DNA of 64,000 nt from Arthrobacter sp. Hiyo8. Lineage in GTDB: Bacteria; Actinomycetota; Actinomycetes; Actinomycetales; Micrococcaceae. The notes under the pieces were generated by a model that was not told where the DNA came from, made no database searches, and saw only the letters and a list, made by a program, of their open reading frames with translations. The stretch lies in the NCBI GenBank assembly GCA_001549895.1, contig AP014720.1, positions 62,001 to 126,000 on the forward strand. The letters are read 5' to 3'. Position 1 is the stretch's first letter. Each line of letters begins with the position of its first letter. Shown in pieces: positions 10,201 through 20,926 of the stretch. Made by a program: the position numbers and the translations under genes.

Positions 10201-13200
10201 GGTGACCCGCTCGGAGGTGTCGTAGACCATGGACGTGACCGGGGTCGGTGTCCCGGTTTTGCCGTAGTTCACGGGGGTGCGCATGGACGTGATGAGGTGC
10301 GTGGAGGAGTACCCGTACTGGGCGTGGTCTGCGTCGTTCGGGGTTCCGCCAGTAAAGGTGGTGCCAACCCCGTACACATCGGTCAGGTTCGAGTTGGCGT
10401 CGTAGACGTAACTCACCTGGCGGTTTGCCGTGTCTTTGACGCCGGTGATGTGGGCGCCGGTCCAGGTAAAGGTGTAGGTACGCCCGGAGGGGTCCGTGAC
10501 GGTGGACAAGTGTCCTGAGCCGTCGTAGGCCAGGTTCGTGGCGTACGCGGGGGTCGCTACGGTGCCGGCGAGGTCCGTTTCGCTGCTCAGCCTGCCGGTG
10601 GCGGTATCGAAGGTGAAGACCGCGGTGCCGCGGCGGGTGTAGGTGTAGGTGGTTCCCGCTTTGCTCAGGGTTGCGTCAAAGCGTGGTGCGGTCGGGGTGT
10701 AGACCCCGCCGGCAAGGGTGAACGCGACTTTTGAGCCGTCCTCCTGGGTAATCGTGACTTTGCCGGTAGTTCCGTCCGTGGCGGCGGTGAGGCCGTAGTT
10801 GTAGGTCCAGCCCCAGCCGAAGGGTCCGTTGGCGGCTCCTGAGCCGTTGGGCCCGGCGGGGTCGGCGATGGCGGAGGCATAGGAACGGGTCACGTTCAGG
10901 GGCGAGCCGAGCCCGGGGTGGCGAGGTCGGTCGCGCTTTCACCGAAGTACCCGGTCTGGGTGCTGACCGGGTCCCCGGCGGTGCGTTGGACGCATCCACA
11001 GTTCACGAAGGCCGGGTTCGAGCCCTTGGGCGCGTCCTGGACTCCCGGCGGGCCGCCGATCGGGGTGCCCGGGGTGCCGCCCATCGGGATGAACGCGACC
11101 CCATCGTAGGCGACATCGTAGGCCCCGGCTGTCATGTTGCTAGTGTTGTCCAGACTGACGGTCCCGCCGTTCTGCATCGCGAACGTGCCGATGGTGGCCC
11201 ACTGTTCAGAGCCCCAGTCCTGATTGACACGGATCTTCCAAGGCGCGGCTCCGCCGCCGGGGTTGATCGTGTAGACCACGTCCGTAGCGGTGGCCCGGTG
11301 GCCGGGAAATGGAGTTTGATCTTGTAGTACTGCAGGCTCGGCAGGTTCGGGGTCCACACACCGGTGTTGATGACCTGGGGCTGATTGGCGGGTTGAGTGT
11401 GGGTGAACAGGATCCGGCCGCCGAGACCGACCCGAGCTGGTGCGTGTCGATCTGGCCGACGGTGACACCGTTCGTGTCTTTACCGTAGTTCATGGCGAAC
11501 GTGCCGTTGCTGGACCAGTTCTCCCCGGAACATCCGACAGTATTCAGCGGCGGGGAGGGTTGATCATCGACGATGATGGGCGCGCCGCCCGGGCCCGAGG
11601 GGACGGTGCCATCCAGGTTGCAAGTCGGAGGATGAGGATCCGCATAGGTAGGTTCCGTTGATCCGGCGCCGTATTCGTAGGCCGACGTGGTGCAGGTGGT
11701 CGCACACGTGGCCACCCAGGTGGCGGGTTTGTGCCACCAGCACTCATAATCGGCCAGAGAGCAGTATGCCCCGGTGGAGTCGGCGGGGTTGCAGTCGTTG
11801 CTGCTGTCGCACATGGCGTTGAGGCCTGGGAGCTGCGGCCAGTTGGTGCCGTGGTAGTCCGGGGTGGAGTAGCCGTAGTAGCCGTAGCGGATCAGGGGGC
11901 TGGCCATCCAGCCCAGGACGCGTTCCTGGTAGGGCCAGTCGCCCGGGTGGGCCGCGTCCGCGTACGTGCTTTGCAGGAACGGGGTGCGGTTCGGCGGGTA
12001 GGAGGGGTTGCGGGGGTTGTTCGCCCAGCCCAGCCCCCAGGTTCCGTCGGGTCCGGTGCAGCTCGGGCCGGGGGTGCAGCCGGTCGTGTTCCCGAATGCC
12101 GCGGTCGGCTGGATTCCGCTGTTGTAGGCCCAGAGGGCGAAGTACCAGTTTTCCAGCTTGGACGGGTCGGCGTTGTTCGCGGTGATCCCGGATTCGTAGA
12201 GCTGGTTCCAGGTGCCTTCCAGGATCTGCAGGCCCGCGGAAATGTTTTCCTGGTAGTCGTTGGCGATCTTCATCTGCCCGTGGTGGGAGATCGAGACGTC
12301 GCCGACGTGCATGCCGTCGGTGACCTGGGAGATGCCGTAACCGCAGTCAGCGTTCGGGTAATCGATCTGGTCGATGCTGCCGGGCACACCGTAGTAGTCG
12401 GCGATCAGCGGGTCGGCCGGGATGCCGGCAGGGCATGCCAGGACGCCTGGTTAAAATTGGACTCCTGGGCCAGGATGCCCAGCATGACCGAACGCGGGAC
12501 AGTGGTCTGCGTGCTGCCTGTGGGGTGGTCCAGCGGGATGGGCGAGAAGTCATCGCTGGGCGAGTAGCTGACCAGTCCCATGTTCGCGAAGTTCGCCGGC
12601 CGGGCATACTGCGACCCGGACAACAGGCCCTGTTCGGCCATCTGTACAGCCCAGTTCACCTGCGCGTTGGAGGGCTGCATGACCTGCATGGCCGGATCCA
12701 ACCGGCCGATCGCGCACGTCGGGGTGTCGGTGCTGCTGGCCAAATTGATCGTCGGGCCGGAATCGAGCATGACAGCGCTGTTGATCGTGGGGCTGGAACC
12801 AAGCTGCACTGAGCCCTTGATGGCAGGTTTCCCGGTGACGGGTGGCGGCGGAAGACTCTTTCGGTGTGATGGTGTTTCGTTCAGCCGGGGCTGTCCGCTG
12901 CCCGGCCACGCCCGCGGGAACATAGCTCGACACGGCAGTGGTGACTGTCCCGACAGCGGGGTCGAACGAACGGTCGATGAGTTTGCCGGTGCCCGTGGCG
13001 ACGGCTTCCCCGGCGGTGATCGCTGTTGTCTGGGCCTGGTCGGCCTGCTGCGCCGGTTTGGTGGCACCGGGCGGGGGCGTCTGCTTGGCGCCGAAAACGG
13101 CGTCCCCGTTCAGGGACGCCCCGACGGCCGGACCGCTCAGGTGTGATGAATCGACGTTTTTCAGCGCGGAACTGGACGGTGCTGCTTCAAGCCCGGTGAT

Positions 13201-14114
13201 GGTGTTCTTGCCGTCGCGGCCACCGAACAACGCGACCTTGTTCACCGACCCCTGGCCAAGGGTGGTGAGCTTCTTGCCGTCAAAATGCATGACCTGCGTG
13301 TGGGAATTGTCGACGGCCACGTTCAGCAGATCGACGCCGCCGTCGCCGGAAGGACGCAGATTGAACGCTGACCCCTTCACGGTCGCGACTTCCGACGGTT
13401 TGGCCGGGCTAGTATCCGTTCCGTTGCCGGGTACCGCGACGAGACCTGACCCCACGACGCCAATGACCCGCCCGGGTCGGCACAGCCGAGGAGACCTGCC
13501 CCGCAGCTGTCGTCGAAGCCGTGACTTTCCCTGAAGCAAGGTCAACGGACACCAGCCCGGTCGTCTGCTCCTGGGCACCCAGGGAGAGAGAGAACACGGC
13601 AGTATCCGCGGCACCGCAACCAGGTGAGTAGTACTTCAACCCGACACCGCTCACAACGGGGTGACTTTGCCTGTTGCAAGCTCGATGGAGTAGCCGAACG
13701 CGCCGCGGTCGCGGGCAGCGGTCAGATTCACCGAGGAAGCGGCCAGGACAGCCACCGCGGCATATTTCCGTCGCCGGACAGGCACTGATAGCCCGTCCAT
13801 GACGAAGCATCGACTCCCTGGGGTTTGATGACCGCGAGGGACTTCCAGGCAAATCCACCGGACTCCCTGCCGAGCTGAACGTGGTACCCGGAAGCGTCGC
13901 CGAATCCCGCCAACGCCTCATCACTTGACGATGATGCAGAGGGCCCGAAATCTTCAGCCGTGGCCACAGCGAGAGGGTTTGATGACTGCGTGTTTTTGGC
14001 GGAAGGGAGCGCTTCCGCAGGCATCCCTTGGATCAGGGCGCCGACCAACGCGCCGACCAACGGTACCGCAACGAAACTAAATGCGCGGCGAGAGGCCCAT
14101 GCGAATCTGTTCAT
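7230..14114 (-). pseudogene. Giant secreted YD-repeat/Rhs polymorphic toxin with lytic-transglycosylase-like domain (frame broken)
   Basis: One gene of ~2290 codons once frames are joined; breaks lie near 13790, 13500, 12890, 12400, 11330-11420, 10900, 10140 and 8650. Order: signal peptide (MNRFAWASRRAFSFVAV..., 14114); a Ser/Gly-rich region of possible WD/LPXTG-like repeats; an SLT/lysozyme-like domain (~12500-12100) with LGILAQESNFNQASWHA and CGYGISQVTDG; a Cys-rich region; then 25 or more YD repeats (10700-7800), each about GYDGQGRQTTVTDANGH; the Rhs-core end YAGNNPLNIVDPLGL at ~7745; and a ~170-residue Ala/Gly-rich hydrophobic C-terminal region, the putative toxin. No known nuclease or deaminase motif is seen in the tip. 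A two-TM gene overlaps its end. Either decay or sequencing indels explain the broken frame. Confidence 0.85.
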
Positions 14115-14677
14115 TCGTGAAAATCCAATTCAAGGGAAGCCCACAGCCTTATGAAAGACGTGGCTTGGCGAGGCAGACAACGGAAGATGAAGCTCAACAG
14201 CTGGTGATCATAAGCAGTCTTCCGGCTCGGTCGACCAGATCGACCAACCAACCGGAATCGGTGCCAATAACTAACCGACCGGGGATGAAACGCGCTCCCC
14301 AGCCGGTCGAGGAGATTTGATGAAGGTGAAGGTCTGCGGGTGCCTTCGAGTCACGATGAAAAACGCATCAGGGGTCGAGAGCCGAATGCGGAGCAATGGT
14401 CGTCGCCCGGGCACTACTTTTATGGCGTCTCACTAGATTCCCCAAATATGTATTGGTTTGCTCATGCACATGACAAGTCCATGGATACCGAGAGGAGGCT
14501 ACGGGCGAATTTCCATGCTTGTCAAGTCAAGCGTCTGGGGTCTGTAAATGGGATGGACGGCTGATCGGATATTCGACCTGTGCCGGGCCATGTCAACCCG
14601 ATTGCCCCCCTCCCTACGTGTCAGGGTGAGTTGAGGCCAAGGGCTCATAGCAAGTCCGTCTAATTCGTAGGGCGAGA
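14115..14677. other. Intergenic region upstream of the Rhs gene
   Basis: About 560 bp. It should hold the Rhs promoter on the minus strand, but I cannot place one. A 74-codon plus-strand frame at 14340-14564 has no good ribosome site and no recognisable features, and I do not call it. Confidence 0.5.
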
Positions 14678-14986
14678 ATGAGGATCAGCATCAATGTCTA
14701 TCTCTACAATTCCTACCTGCGTCGTGAAGGCATCTATTCCTCCCAGATCACCGAGTGGCGCAAGCTCCGCGAGCCGGAGTGCTCGCGGGCAGGAAAGGCC
14801 GGTGAGAAGATCGGCAAACTCACTGCCGGGCAGAATGAAATCGCCCATCTGCGCCGGCAGCTGGAGGTGAGCGAACGCAAGCTGGTACGGACGGAAGCAG
14901 CGTTGTCCATCATGGAAAAAGCACGGCAGCTTTTGGAGGATATCTCCGAAAGTGCGGAGCAGCAGCCCTGGTACAGGAAGCCCTGA
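14678..14986 (+). pseudogene. IS3-family OrfA remnant (5' truncated)
   Basis: From about residue 14 the frame reads LRREGIYSSQITEWRKLRE, then a Leu-rich coiled-coil stretch ending LSIMEKARQLLEDISESAE. This is the C-terminal two thirds of an IS3-family OrfA, including the leucine zipper. The helix-turn-helix N-terminus is missing, and the 13 residues at the start are unrelated. It stops one base from the OrfB frame start, the usual IS3 arrangement. Confidence 0.7.
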
Positions 14987-15609
14987 TGGGCGCCTATACC
15001 GAACTCACAGGGGCGGATATTCCGACACGGGAAGCGGCCGTCCTAGCCGGCATACCGCGGGCGACCGCGACTCGCAGGCCCCATGCGCCGGGCCCGGCGC
15101 CCGCACCGGGCCGGCGCCGGGGAACGGAAGCGGCTGACCGCCCAGTATCCGATGCATGTGGTCAGCTTCGATTTGCAGTCCGACGTGACCTCGTGCCGGG
15201 CGGCACGTCCGTTTCTTCAATGTCATCGACGAAGACAGGTCCTTCAAAGCCTCTGACGTGGTCGCGGTGCTGGAGGACATCATCGCTTTCGACCTGCGTC
15301 CGGTGTGACAACGGGCCGGAATTCACCGCCGCCGCGCTGATCGGGTGGTGCGACACCGCCGGGGTGGATACCGCGTTCATCGACCCGGGATCACCCTGGC
15401 AGAACGGCTTCATCGAATCCTTCAACGCCCAATTCAGAAGGGAACAACTCTCCGGAGAAATCATGGACACCATGGCCGAAGCGCAGTATTTGGCCGAGGA
15501 ATGGAAAGCTATCTACAATCATGAACGGCCCCACGGATCCCAGGACGGCATGACGCCGAAACGATACTGGGAAAACTGGACGCAAGGAAACCAATTAGCT
15601 ATTGCATAA
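14986..15609 (+). pseudogene. IS3-family OrfB (rve integrase) remnant, internally deleted and frameshifted
   Basis: The N-terminal piece (TELTGADIPTREAAVLAG) and the C-terminal piece are recognisable. The latter holds VRCDNGPEFTA (second catalytic Asp) and SPWQNGFIESFNAQFR (catalytic Glu), then NHERPHGSQDGMTPKRYW. Between them the frame is lost: pieces such as FFNVIDEDRSFKA appear in another frame around 15210-15240, and part of the rve fold is missing. The remnant is inactive. It lies upstream of the crystallin/ABC operon and may mark how that block arrived. Confidence 0.72.
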
Positions 15610-15950
15610 TCGCTGGACTGCTAACGGAGCCCGACCAGTGTGATTGGGTATCGAAAATCGTAATGTCCGGGAACCAGAGGCGTGCGAACTTGCACTATCG
15701 CACTCTGGGCGCATACGATCCGATCGTTTGAAGGGGTACGCAGGGAAATAAGATCGGCTTTGTGGGCTGACCCGCCGTCTCCCAGGAGAACAGAAACGCG
15801 TTCAGGCTACAGCTTGATCGTTCCTTCGTACCGAAGAAATCCCATTTTTGTCCTCCTCGGCTAACCGCGCACCGCGCTCTCATAAACGTTAATCCTGGAG
15901 GGACGCACTCACATCACCCTGCCCAATGACAAGTCCATAGGGGGACAACA
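15610..15950. other. Upstream region of the secreted-protein gene
   Basis: About 340 bp without a credible gene. Only the AGGGGGA ribosome site just before 15951 is clear. The promoter for the crystallin gene should lie here; I could not assign -10/-35 boxes. Confidence 0.4.
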
Positions 15951-16319
15951 ATGAAACTTGCTCAGCATCTTCAACCAACGATGCGCAAAGCCGCTGTTAG
16001 CCTCACCGGCGTCTGTCTGGCAGCGGGAATGCTTTTCGGAGGTGCCGCTGCTGCCAATGCCGCAAATCAGGTGGACTGTGCAGGGCGAACAGACTGGTAC
16101 ATACTCATGAGCGACACCGAAGAGCAGTGCTTCGCGAATTACGGCGACCTGAACATGTACATGCAATATGTCAGCACGATCTCGACGGGCAACAACGACG
16201 GATGGGTCACGTTCTACGACTACATAGAAGGCGCTTGGTATGACTCGGCCTACCGCCCCCACTGGTATACCGGCAACTTCAACAGTCCTGTCGAAGTCAC
16301 TTGGGTGCACCTGCGCTGA
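15951..16319 (+). CDS. Secreted beta/gamma-crystallin-like small protein
   Basis: 122 residues. The signal peptide has a basic N-region (MRKAAVS), a hydrophobic core (LTGVCLAAGMLFGG) and probable cleavage after AANA, leaving a mature domain of about 84 residues. The mature part has two Cys (VDC..., EQCF...) likely to pair, and an aromatic/Gly pattern (QCFANYGDLN..., TGNNDGWVTFYD) resembling actinobacterial secreted beta/gamma-crystallin-domain proteins, the fold of Streptomyces killer-toxin-like proteins. RBS AGGGGGA. The export operon begins 113 bp downstream. It may be an exported antimicrobial or envelope-stress protein, but function is not established and the fold assignment is by pattern only. 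Confidence 0.6.
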   Translation: MKLAQHLQPTMRKAAVSLTGVCLAAGMLFGGAAAANAANQVDCAGRTDWYILMSDTEEQCFANYGDLNMYMQYVSTISTGNNDGWVTFYDYIEGAWYDSAYRPHWYTGNFNSPVEVTWVHLR

Positions 16320-16431
16320 TCTCGCCCTGAGATCAAGACCGAAGACAAGCTCCAACACCGCAACTCAGCTCTGGTCTTGTCTGGTCTTTGAAACCCATTC
16401 TCCCTGTCGAACCCCTCTGAGGTCTTCTCTC

Positions 16432-17429
16432 GTGCTTCTTACCCCAAGTCTTGCTCGGCTGCTTCCGGCAGCGGTCGTCGGTGCCATGGCTCTCGCCGGA
16501 TGCGCTCCGGCGACAGTCTCTGCGTCCGCCCATCAGACCCTTGCCGGGCCGTCGCGCAGCGCCCAGGCCCCACCCAAGCCGACGGCTGGTCCTGACGACC
16601 CCTACAACGTTTTCCTCGCCGGCGATCTGCTGAGCATTAACAGCGCCATCCAGGAACTGCAGTATCGCTGCTACGCCAAGGCCGGCTACCCGCAATTCCT
16701 GGATGTACTGCCCGCCCAAAAGGCAAACAGCTTCCGATCGATGGCCGCCACCCCTGATTTCGCGCAGACGTTTGCTTCCTTCGCCGAATTGCCTTGGTTT
16801 CCCTCGGAGGAGTACGCCCGAGCTGCGGGCTATGGGCACAGCTTCGAGGCTCGTGACCCATTCGTGCAGATACAGGACAAGTCGTTCGGAGACACACTAA
16901 AGCAGTGCCGATCCGAGGCATATGGGGCGATTTCGGGTCCGAGACGCTCGTGCAGGACTACACCTCCCTCGGCAACACCCTTTCGGGAGCTCTGGCCGCG
17001 GCTGCCAAAGAGAATCAGGACGAGCTCACCAAGAAGGTCTTCGCCTGCATGGTCAACGGGAAATACCCGGTGGATCCAAATGGCCCGAACAAGCAGCCGG
17101 TGTGGGGCGTAGACTTCGGCGTGCCTCTGGGAACGCAGCCACCTATCCCGCGACCGAGCGTGTCGGGATCATTGAACTCCACTGTGCGGGTGATCCCTGC
17201 AGTTCCGGCTGCGAACTACGTTCCGACGCAGCAGGAGTCGGAATCGGCTGCGGCAATGTACCAATGCTCTATCGACTCAGGCGTACACACGGTGTGGGTG
17301 CAGAAGATGACCGAAGCGAAGCACGCAGCTGTTGCCAAGAATGAGACCGCTCTTACCGAGATGGGTCCGAAGATCCATTCATCGGCAAAGGCGGCCGCCC
17401 TGGCGGTGCAGTCCCAGCCATCGTCATGA
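16432..17429 (+). pseudogene. Secreted lipoprotein of unknown function (one frameshift)
   Basis: GTG 16432 opens a signal peptide (LARLLPAAVVGAMALAGC) with lipobox LAGC, so the mature protein would be lipid-anchored at the outer face of the membrane. A Thr/Pro/Ala linker follows, then a soluble domain with LLSINSAIQELQYRCYAKAG and spaced Cys. A one-base shift near 16920 (a G run, ..EAYG|DFGSETLVQDYTS) moves the rest to the frame ending at 17429; the joined length is about 332 residues. The first in-frame start upstream (16240) overlaps the preceding gene and adds non-native sequence. Its TGA overlaps the next start (ATGA), so it is co-translated with the adaptor. No family is recognised. Confidence 0.65.
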
Positions 17430-18644
17430 GGACGGGCAAGCGCACCCTAAGGGTTCGGCTGGTCGTTCTCGGGTTCTTCTCCCTGACTGTCGTTTTCGGG
17501 ATGATCGTGCTGGGGTCGATGGTCCTGCCCGTCTTCAGGACGCCCAGCAGGCCGTTGCGGACGCCGCCCCTCCGCCGGCGACGCCGATCACCTATAAGGT
17601 CGAACAGAGGGCATTGAAGAGCTCGGTCCTCATGCGCGGCACCGTCGCGGCAGGGGCAACTGTGGACATTAAGCCGGACGACGCACTTGTAGCAGCCTCG
17701 ATGGTAGTAACAGGACTTCCGAGCACGGGTTCGAACGAACTGCAAGAGGGCGCTGCGCTAGTCGAGGTCGATGGAGAGCCCCTCATCGCCTTCGCCTGGC
17801 CCTTCCCCGCCTACCGGGACATCCATGACGGAGACACCGGACCAGATGTGAAGGGGCTGCAGAACTCCCTCAACGCACTCTCACTTCCCACCGGAACAAC
17901 GGGGGTGTTCGACTGGCTCACACAGGAGGGTGTGGCCGAGCTCTACCAGAGCCTCGGCTATCCAGTCCCTAGGCAGGATGCCACGACCGCTCAGAGATCC
18001 TCGGGGGGAGCACAGTCCTCTTCGTCGGGCTCGAACAGCTCGGACACATCCACAGCCCGAGGCACCCCAAAGGTCTACCTGCCCGCCCGGGACGTGGTTT
18101 CGGTGCCCAAGTCCGCCAGCCGCCTGACGGAGGTCCCACTGCACGTCGGCCAGAAGATCGCCGCGGACGCCATCCTTGCCCGCCTTGACGGGACCCAGAA
18201 TGCGGCGATCGCGACCACCACCCGGACCGAGCCAACAAGGTGTCCGCGGGCAGCCAGGGCACCCTCACCGCCAACGGGGACTCATTTCCTGTAAAGGTGA
18301 CCGCCGTCGGTGCTGCCCCTACAGACGTATCCGGCCTAGGTAACGGGATCAGGGTGGACCTCTCCTTCACGGACCCGAAGGTGATCCCGCCGGTCACGGG
18401 CGTAGGCACGACCGTCAAGGTGGAGATCATCACCGGTCCGGACACTGGGGCCGGGCTCGTCTTGCCAGTGACCGCCATCTACTCCGCAACTGACGGTTCC
18501 ACCTACGTCGTACCGGCAGGCGCGGCCGGCTCGAGGATCCCCGTCACAGTCAAAGAGAATATCGACGGCTGGGTGGAACTGGCAACGGGGTCCAACCTTC
18601 GAGAAGGCGATACCGTCGTCCTCGGGATGGAGAACGGTCCGTGA
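17426..18644 (+). pseudogene. MacA/HlyD-type membrane-fusion adaptor with peptidoglycan-binding domain (two frameshifts)
   Basis: N-terminal TM anchor (VRLVVLGFFSLTVVFGMIVLG), then a beta-barrel/lipoyl-like region (VLMRGTVAAGATVDIKP). Next comes a PG_binding_1-type repeat (DTGPDVKGLQNSLNAL ... GVFDWLTQEGVAELYQSLGY), a Ser-rich linker, a second barrel half (VYLPARDVVSVPKSASRL...VGQKIAADAILARLDG) and a C-terminal membrane-proximal domain (LVLPVTAIYSATDGSTYVV). Frames break near 17540 and 18230. Adaptors of this type join an ABC efflux pump to cell-wall-spanning export in Gram-positives. It overlaps the lipoprotein (ATGA) and the ATPase (GTGA), so the four genes form one operon. Confidence 0.75.
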
Positions 18645-19369
18645 CGTCAGCGGACCACTGCCCCGACACGACGCCTGCACCGCCCATCGTGGAGCTGGGT
18701 GATGTCAGCAAGATCTACGGGACCAACAGCCGGGCAAGCGTACTGGCGGGAATAGACCTTCGGATCGAACGAGGCGAAGCACTGGCCATTGTTGGTCCTT
18801 CCGGGTCCGGCAAATCAACCTTGCTGAACATCATCGGCATGCTCGACCTTCCTACAGGGGGCAGCTACACGTTCGATGGGATCGACGTGATGGCGCTCGA
18901 TGAACGCACAAGGGGTGCAATACGGGGCGCCCGCCTCGGTTTCATCTTCCAAGCCTTTCACCTCCTGCCGAGAAGGACCGTTGTGGAGAACATCGAACTC
19001 GGGTTGCTCTACTCCGGAATGCGTCGGAAAGCACGACGGGCGCGGGTCGAAGAGTCGATCGAATCCCTCGGTTTGGCCCACCGGCGCGATGCATTTGCAT
19101 CTGAGCTATCCGGAGGAGAAAAGCAACGCACTGCCATCGCCCGTGCCGTCTGCTCCCAACCCGACTTGCTCCTCTGCGACGAGCCGACAGGCAACCTCGA
19201 CTCGGAGAACACCCGCAACGTGATGCAGTCACTGAAAGGTCTGAACGACCAAGGACAGACTCTTGTCGTAGTGACCCATGACCTTGAGGTGGCCGCGCTG
19301 GCCCATCGCATCGTCGATGTCACCGACGGCCGGCTGACTGGAGTGCCACATGATCCTGCGAAAGGCTAG
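18641..19369 (+). CDS. ABC transporter ATP-binding protein (MacB/LolD type)
   Basis: 242 residues, complete. Walker A GPSGSGKST, Q-loop region FIFQAFHLLPRRTV, signature LSGGEKQR, Walker B LLLCDEPTGNLD, and switch His in VVVTHDLE. The DEPTGNLDSEN form and the long Q-loop are those of the LolD/MacB/FtsE-like mechanotransmission class rather than importers. GTG 18641 overlaps the adaptor stop (GTGA). Its 3' end overlaps the permease start by 20 bp. It powers the FtsX-like permease encoded next. Confidence 0.93.
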   Translation: MTSADHCPDTTPAPPIVELGDVSKIYGTNSRASVLAGIDLRIERGEALAIVGPSGSGKSTLLNIIGMLDLPTGGSYTFDGIDVMALDERTRGAIRGARLGFIFQAFHLLPRRTVVENIELGLLYSGMRRKARRARVEESIESLGLAHRRDAFASELSGGEKQRTAIARAVCSQPDLLLCDEPTGNLDSENTRNVMQSLKGLNDQGQTLVVVTHDLEVAALAHRIVDVTDGRLTGVPHDPAKG

Positions 19370-20597
19370 ACCCTCACCGCACGATCCCCCACGACCGGGC
19401 CGGCTCTTCCTCGTAGACCTCTTGCGTGAGGCCTGGTGGTCAGTCAACCGAAACCTCGGGCGCACGGTCACTGCAGCTCTCGGGGCCACCCTTGGCTGCG
19501 CCGCCTTCGTCGCTACTCTTGGACTCACAGGGACTGTGGGACACCAGATTTCGACATCATTCGATATCAGGCGGGCAACCGAAGTGACTGTGAGTACCGC
19601 GAGCACCATAAGCACCCAAGACATCGACAGCCTGACTCCCGCATGGTTCACTCCCTCTGCTTTAGAAAGGGCGCGAACCATCTCGGGGATAGTCCACGCC
19701 GGCCGGATCACGACCCTCAGCAGCATCGCGGTCCGTCGGCTCTTCGTGCAGCCGGACGCACCTGATAACGCAGACATCTTCGCGGTCGACACCGAAGCCC
19801 TCGCTGCCATCTCGCCTCACGTGACCAGTGGACGCATCTTCGACAACGGTCACCTCACAAGAGGAGACCCAGTATGCATGCTCTCGAAGACGGTCGCCCA
19901 ACGCCTCGGAGTAGCGAGTGCAGGCACCACCATCTTCATCGGGGACAGTGCGATCTCGGTAATAGGGATCTACTCGGATGTCAGCCGAGTCCCAGATGCT
20001 GCGGCTGCAATCCTGCTCCCGATCAGCTACGAGAAGGCAAACCCCATAGCCGCGGGACAGACTCCGGCCAATGAGGTTTTTGTCGAGACCCTGCCCGGTG
20101 CTGCAGCCCAGGTCGGCCGCCAGATTCCGCTTGCACTCGCACCTGACCAACCGGCGTCCCTGGTTGTAACTGCCCCTCCCGACCCGACCACCCTCAGATT
20201 GGAAGTTGAGGGGAGCGTGACACTCCTGAGTCTCCTCGTGAGCTTGATGATCCTGGTGATCGGCGCCGTCTCGATCGGGAACACAACAGCGATTGGAGTC
20301 GTCCTCCGGACCTCAGAGATCGGGCTCCGTCGTGCTCTAGGGGCGCGGCGGCGCGATATCTTCCTCCAGATCCTGACGGAGACATCCGCCCTGGGACTGC
20401 TCGGGGGGCTATTCGGCTCGGCGTTGGGAACGTTGGCCGTGATCGTCGTGGCGCTTATCCAGCACTGGGTACCTGTCCTTGATCCCCTCGTGGCCGCGTC
20501 GTCGATCGGGGCCGGGACCGTCTCGGGTCTTGCGGCAGGGCTGGTGCCGGCGTTCCGGGCAACGGCGATCAGTCCCGCACTTGCTCTGACCCGCTAA
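19350..20597 (+). CDS. FtsX/MacB-type ABC transporter permease
   Basis: 415 residues. One N-terminal TM (GRTVTAALGATLGCAAFVATLGL), a ~200-residue extracellular MacB_PCD-like domain (TVSTASTISTQDIDSL...), then three C-terminal TMs (LLSLLVSLMILVIGAVSIGNTTA; LLGGLFGSALGTLAVIVVALI; GTVSGLAAGLVPAF) with the RTSEIGLRRALGARRRDI coupling motif conserved in MacB/FtsX permeases. The single half-size permease with a separate ATPase and adaptor gives a tripartite efflux or envelope-mechanical system. It is the last gene of the operon; the next ~310 bp hold only a gene remnant before Tn3-III. Confidence 0.9.
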   Translation: MILRKARPSPHDPPRPGRLFLVDLLREAWWSVNRNLGRTVTAALGATLGCAAFVATLGLTGTVGHQISTSFDIRRATEVTVSTASTISTQDIDSLTPAWFTPSALERARTISGIVHAGRITTLSSIAVRRLFVQPDAPDNADIFAVDTEALAAISPHVTSGRIFDNGHLTRGDPVCMLSKTVAQRLGVASAGTTIFIGDSAISVIGIYSDVSRVPDAAAAILLPISYEKANPIAAGQTPANEVFVETLPGAAAQVGRQIPLALAPDQPASLVVTAPPDPTTLRLEVEGSVTLLSLLVSLMILVIGAVSIGNTTAIGVVLRTSEIGLRRALGARRRDIFLQILTETSALGLLGGLFGSALGTLAVIVVALIQHWVPVLDPLVAASSIGAGTVSGLAAGLVPAFRATAISPALALTR

Positions 20598-20755
20598 CTA
20601 GGTCCTAGTGCGAGCCGGAGCAAGCATCGCGGTCCCGGTGAGCTCCCTGACCATCGGTTCGATCGGTCGGCCAGAGCCACGAGCACGGCGAGAATAGAGA
20701 ACGTACCGCCTCATCAGGGCATTCTCCACAGAGTTAGGGCCGGACCCCCAGCCCC

Positions 20756-20893
20756 GACCTCGGCCTCGACGCCCGCAAACCCCTCACCGACACCCAGATC
20801 ACCGAGGTCTCCCACTGGCGCACCCGCGACAAAGCCCTCGCTACCGCCACCGCCCGTGCAGAGGCAGTCCGGACCGCAAAGCTTAAGAGATAA
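20756..20893 (+). pseudogene. 3' remnant of an unidentified gene
   Basis: A 45-codon open stretch ending TAA (..LTDTQITEVSHWRTRDKA..., ARAEAVRTAKLKR) with good helical composition and a basic end, but no plausible start. It abuts the Tn3-III left end, so the transposon or an earlier event may have truncated it. Function unknown. Confidence 0.25.
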
Positions 20894-20926
20894 CCCCCCA
20901 CTGTCCGAGATCTCCACGGCAGCTCA

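Noticed and set aside
7900..10900. Regular repeats that might suggest a CRISPR or minisatellite
   Set aside because: They are degenerate coding YD repeats of the Rhs gene with ~60-bp period; unit sequences vary too much for CRISPR.
14340..14564. A 74-codon frame on +
   Set aside because: No ribosome site or protein-like features. Left as intergenic.
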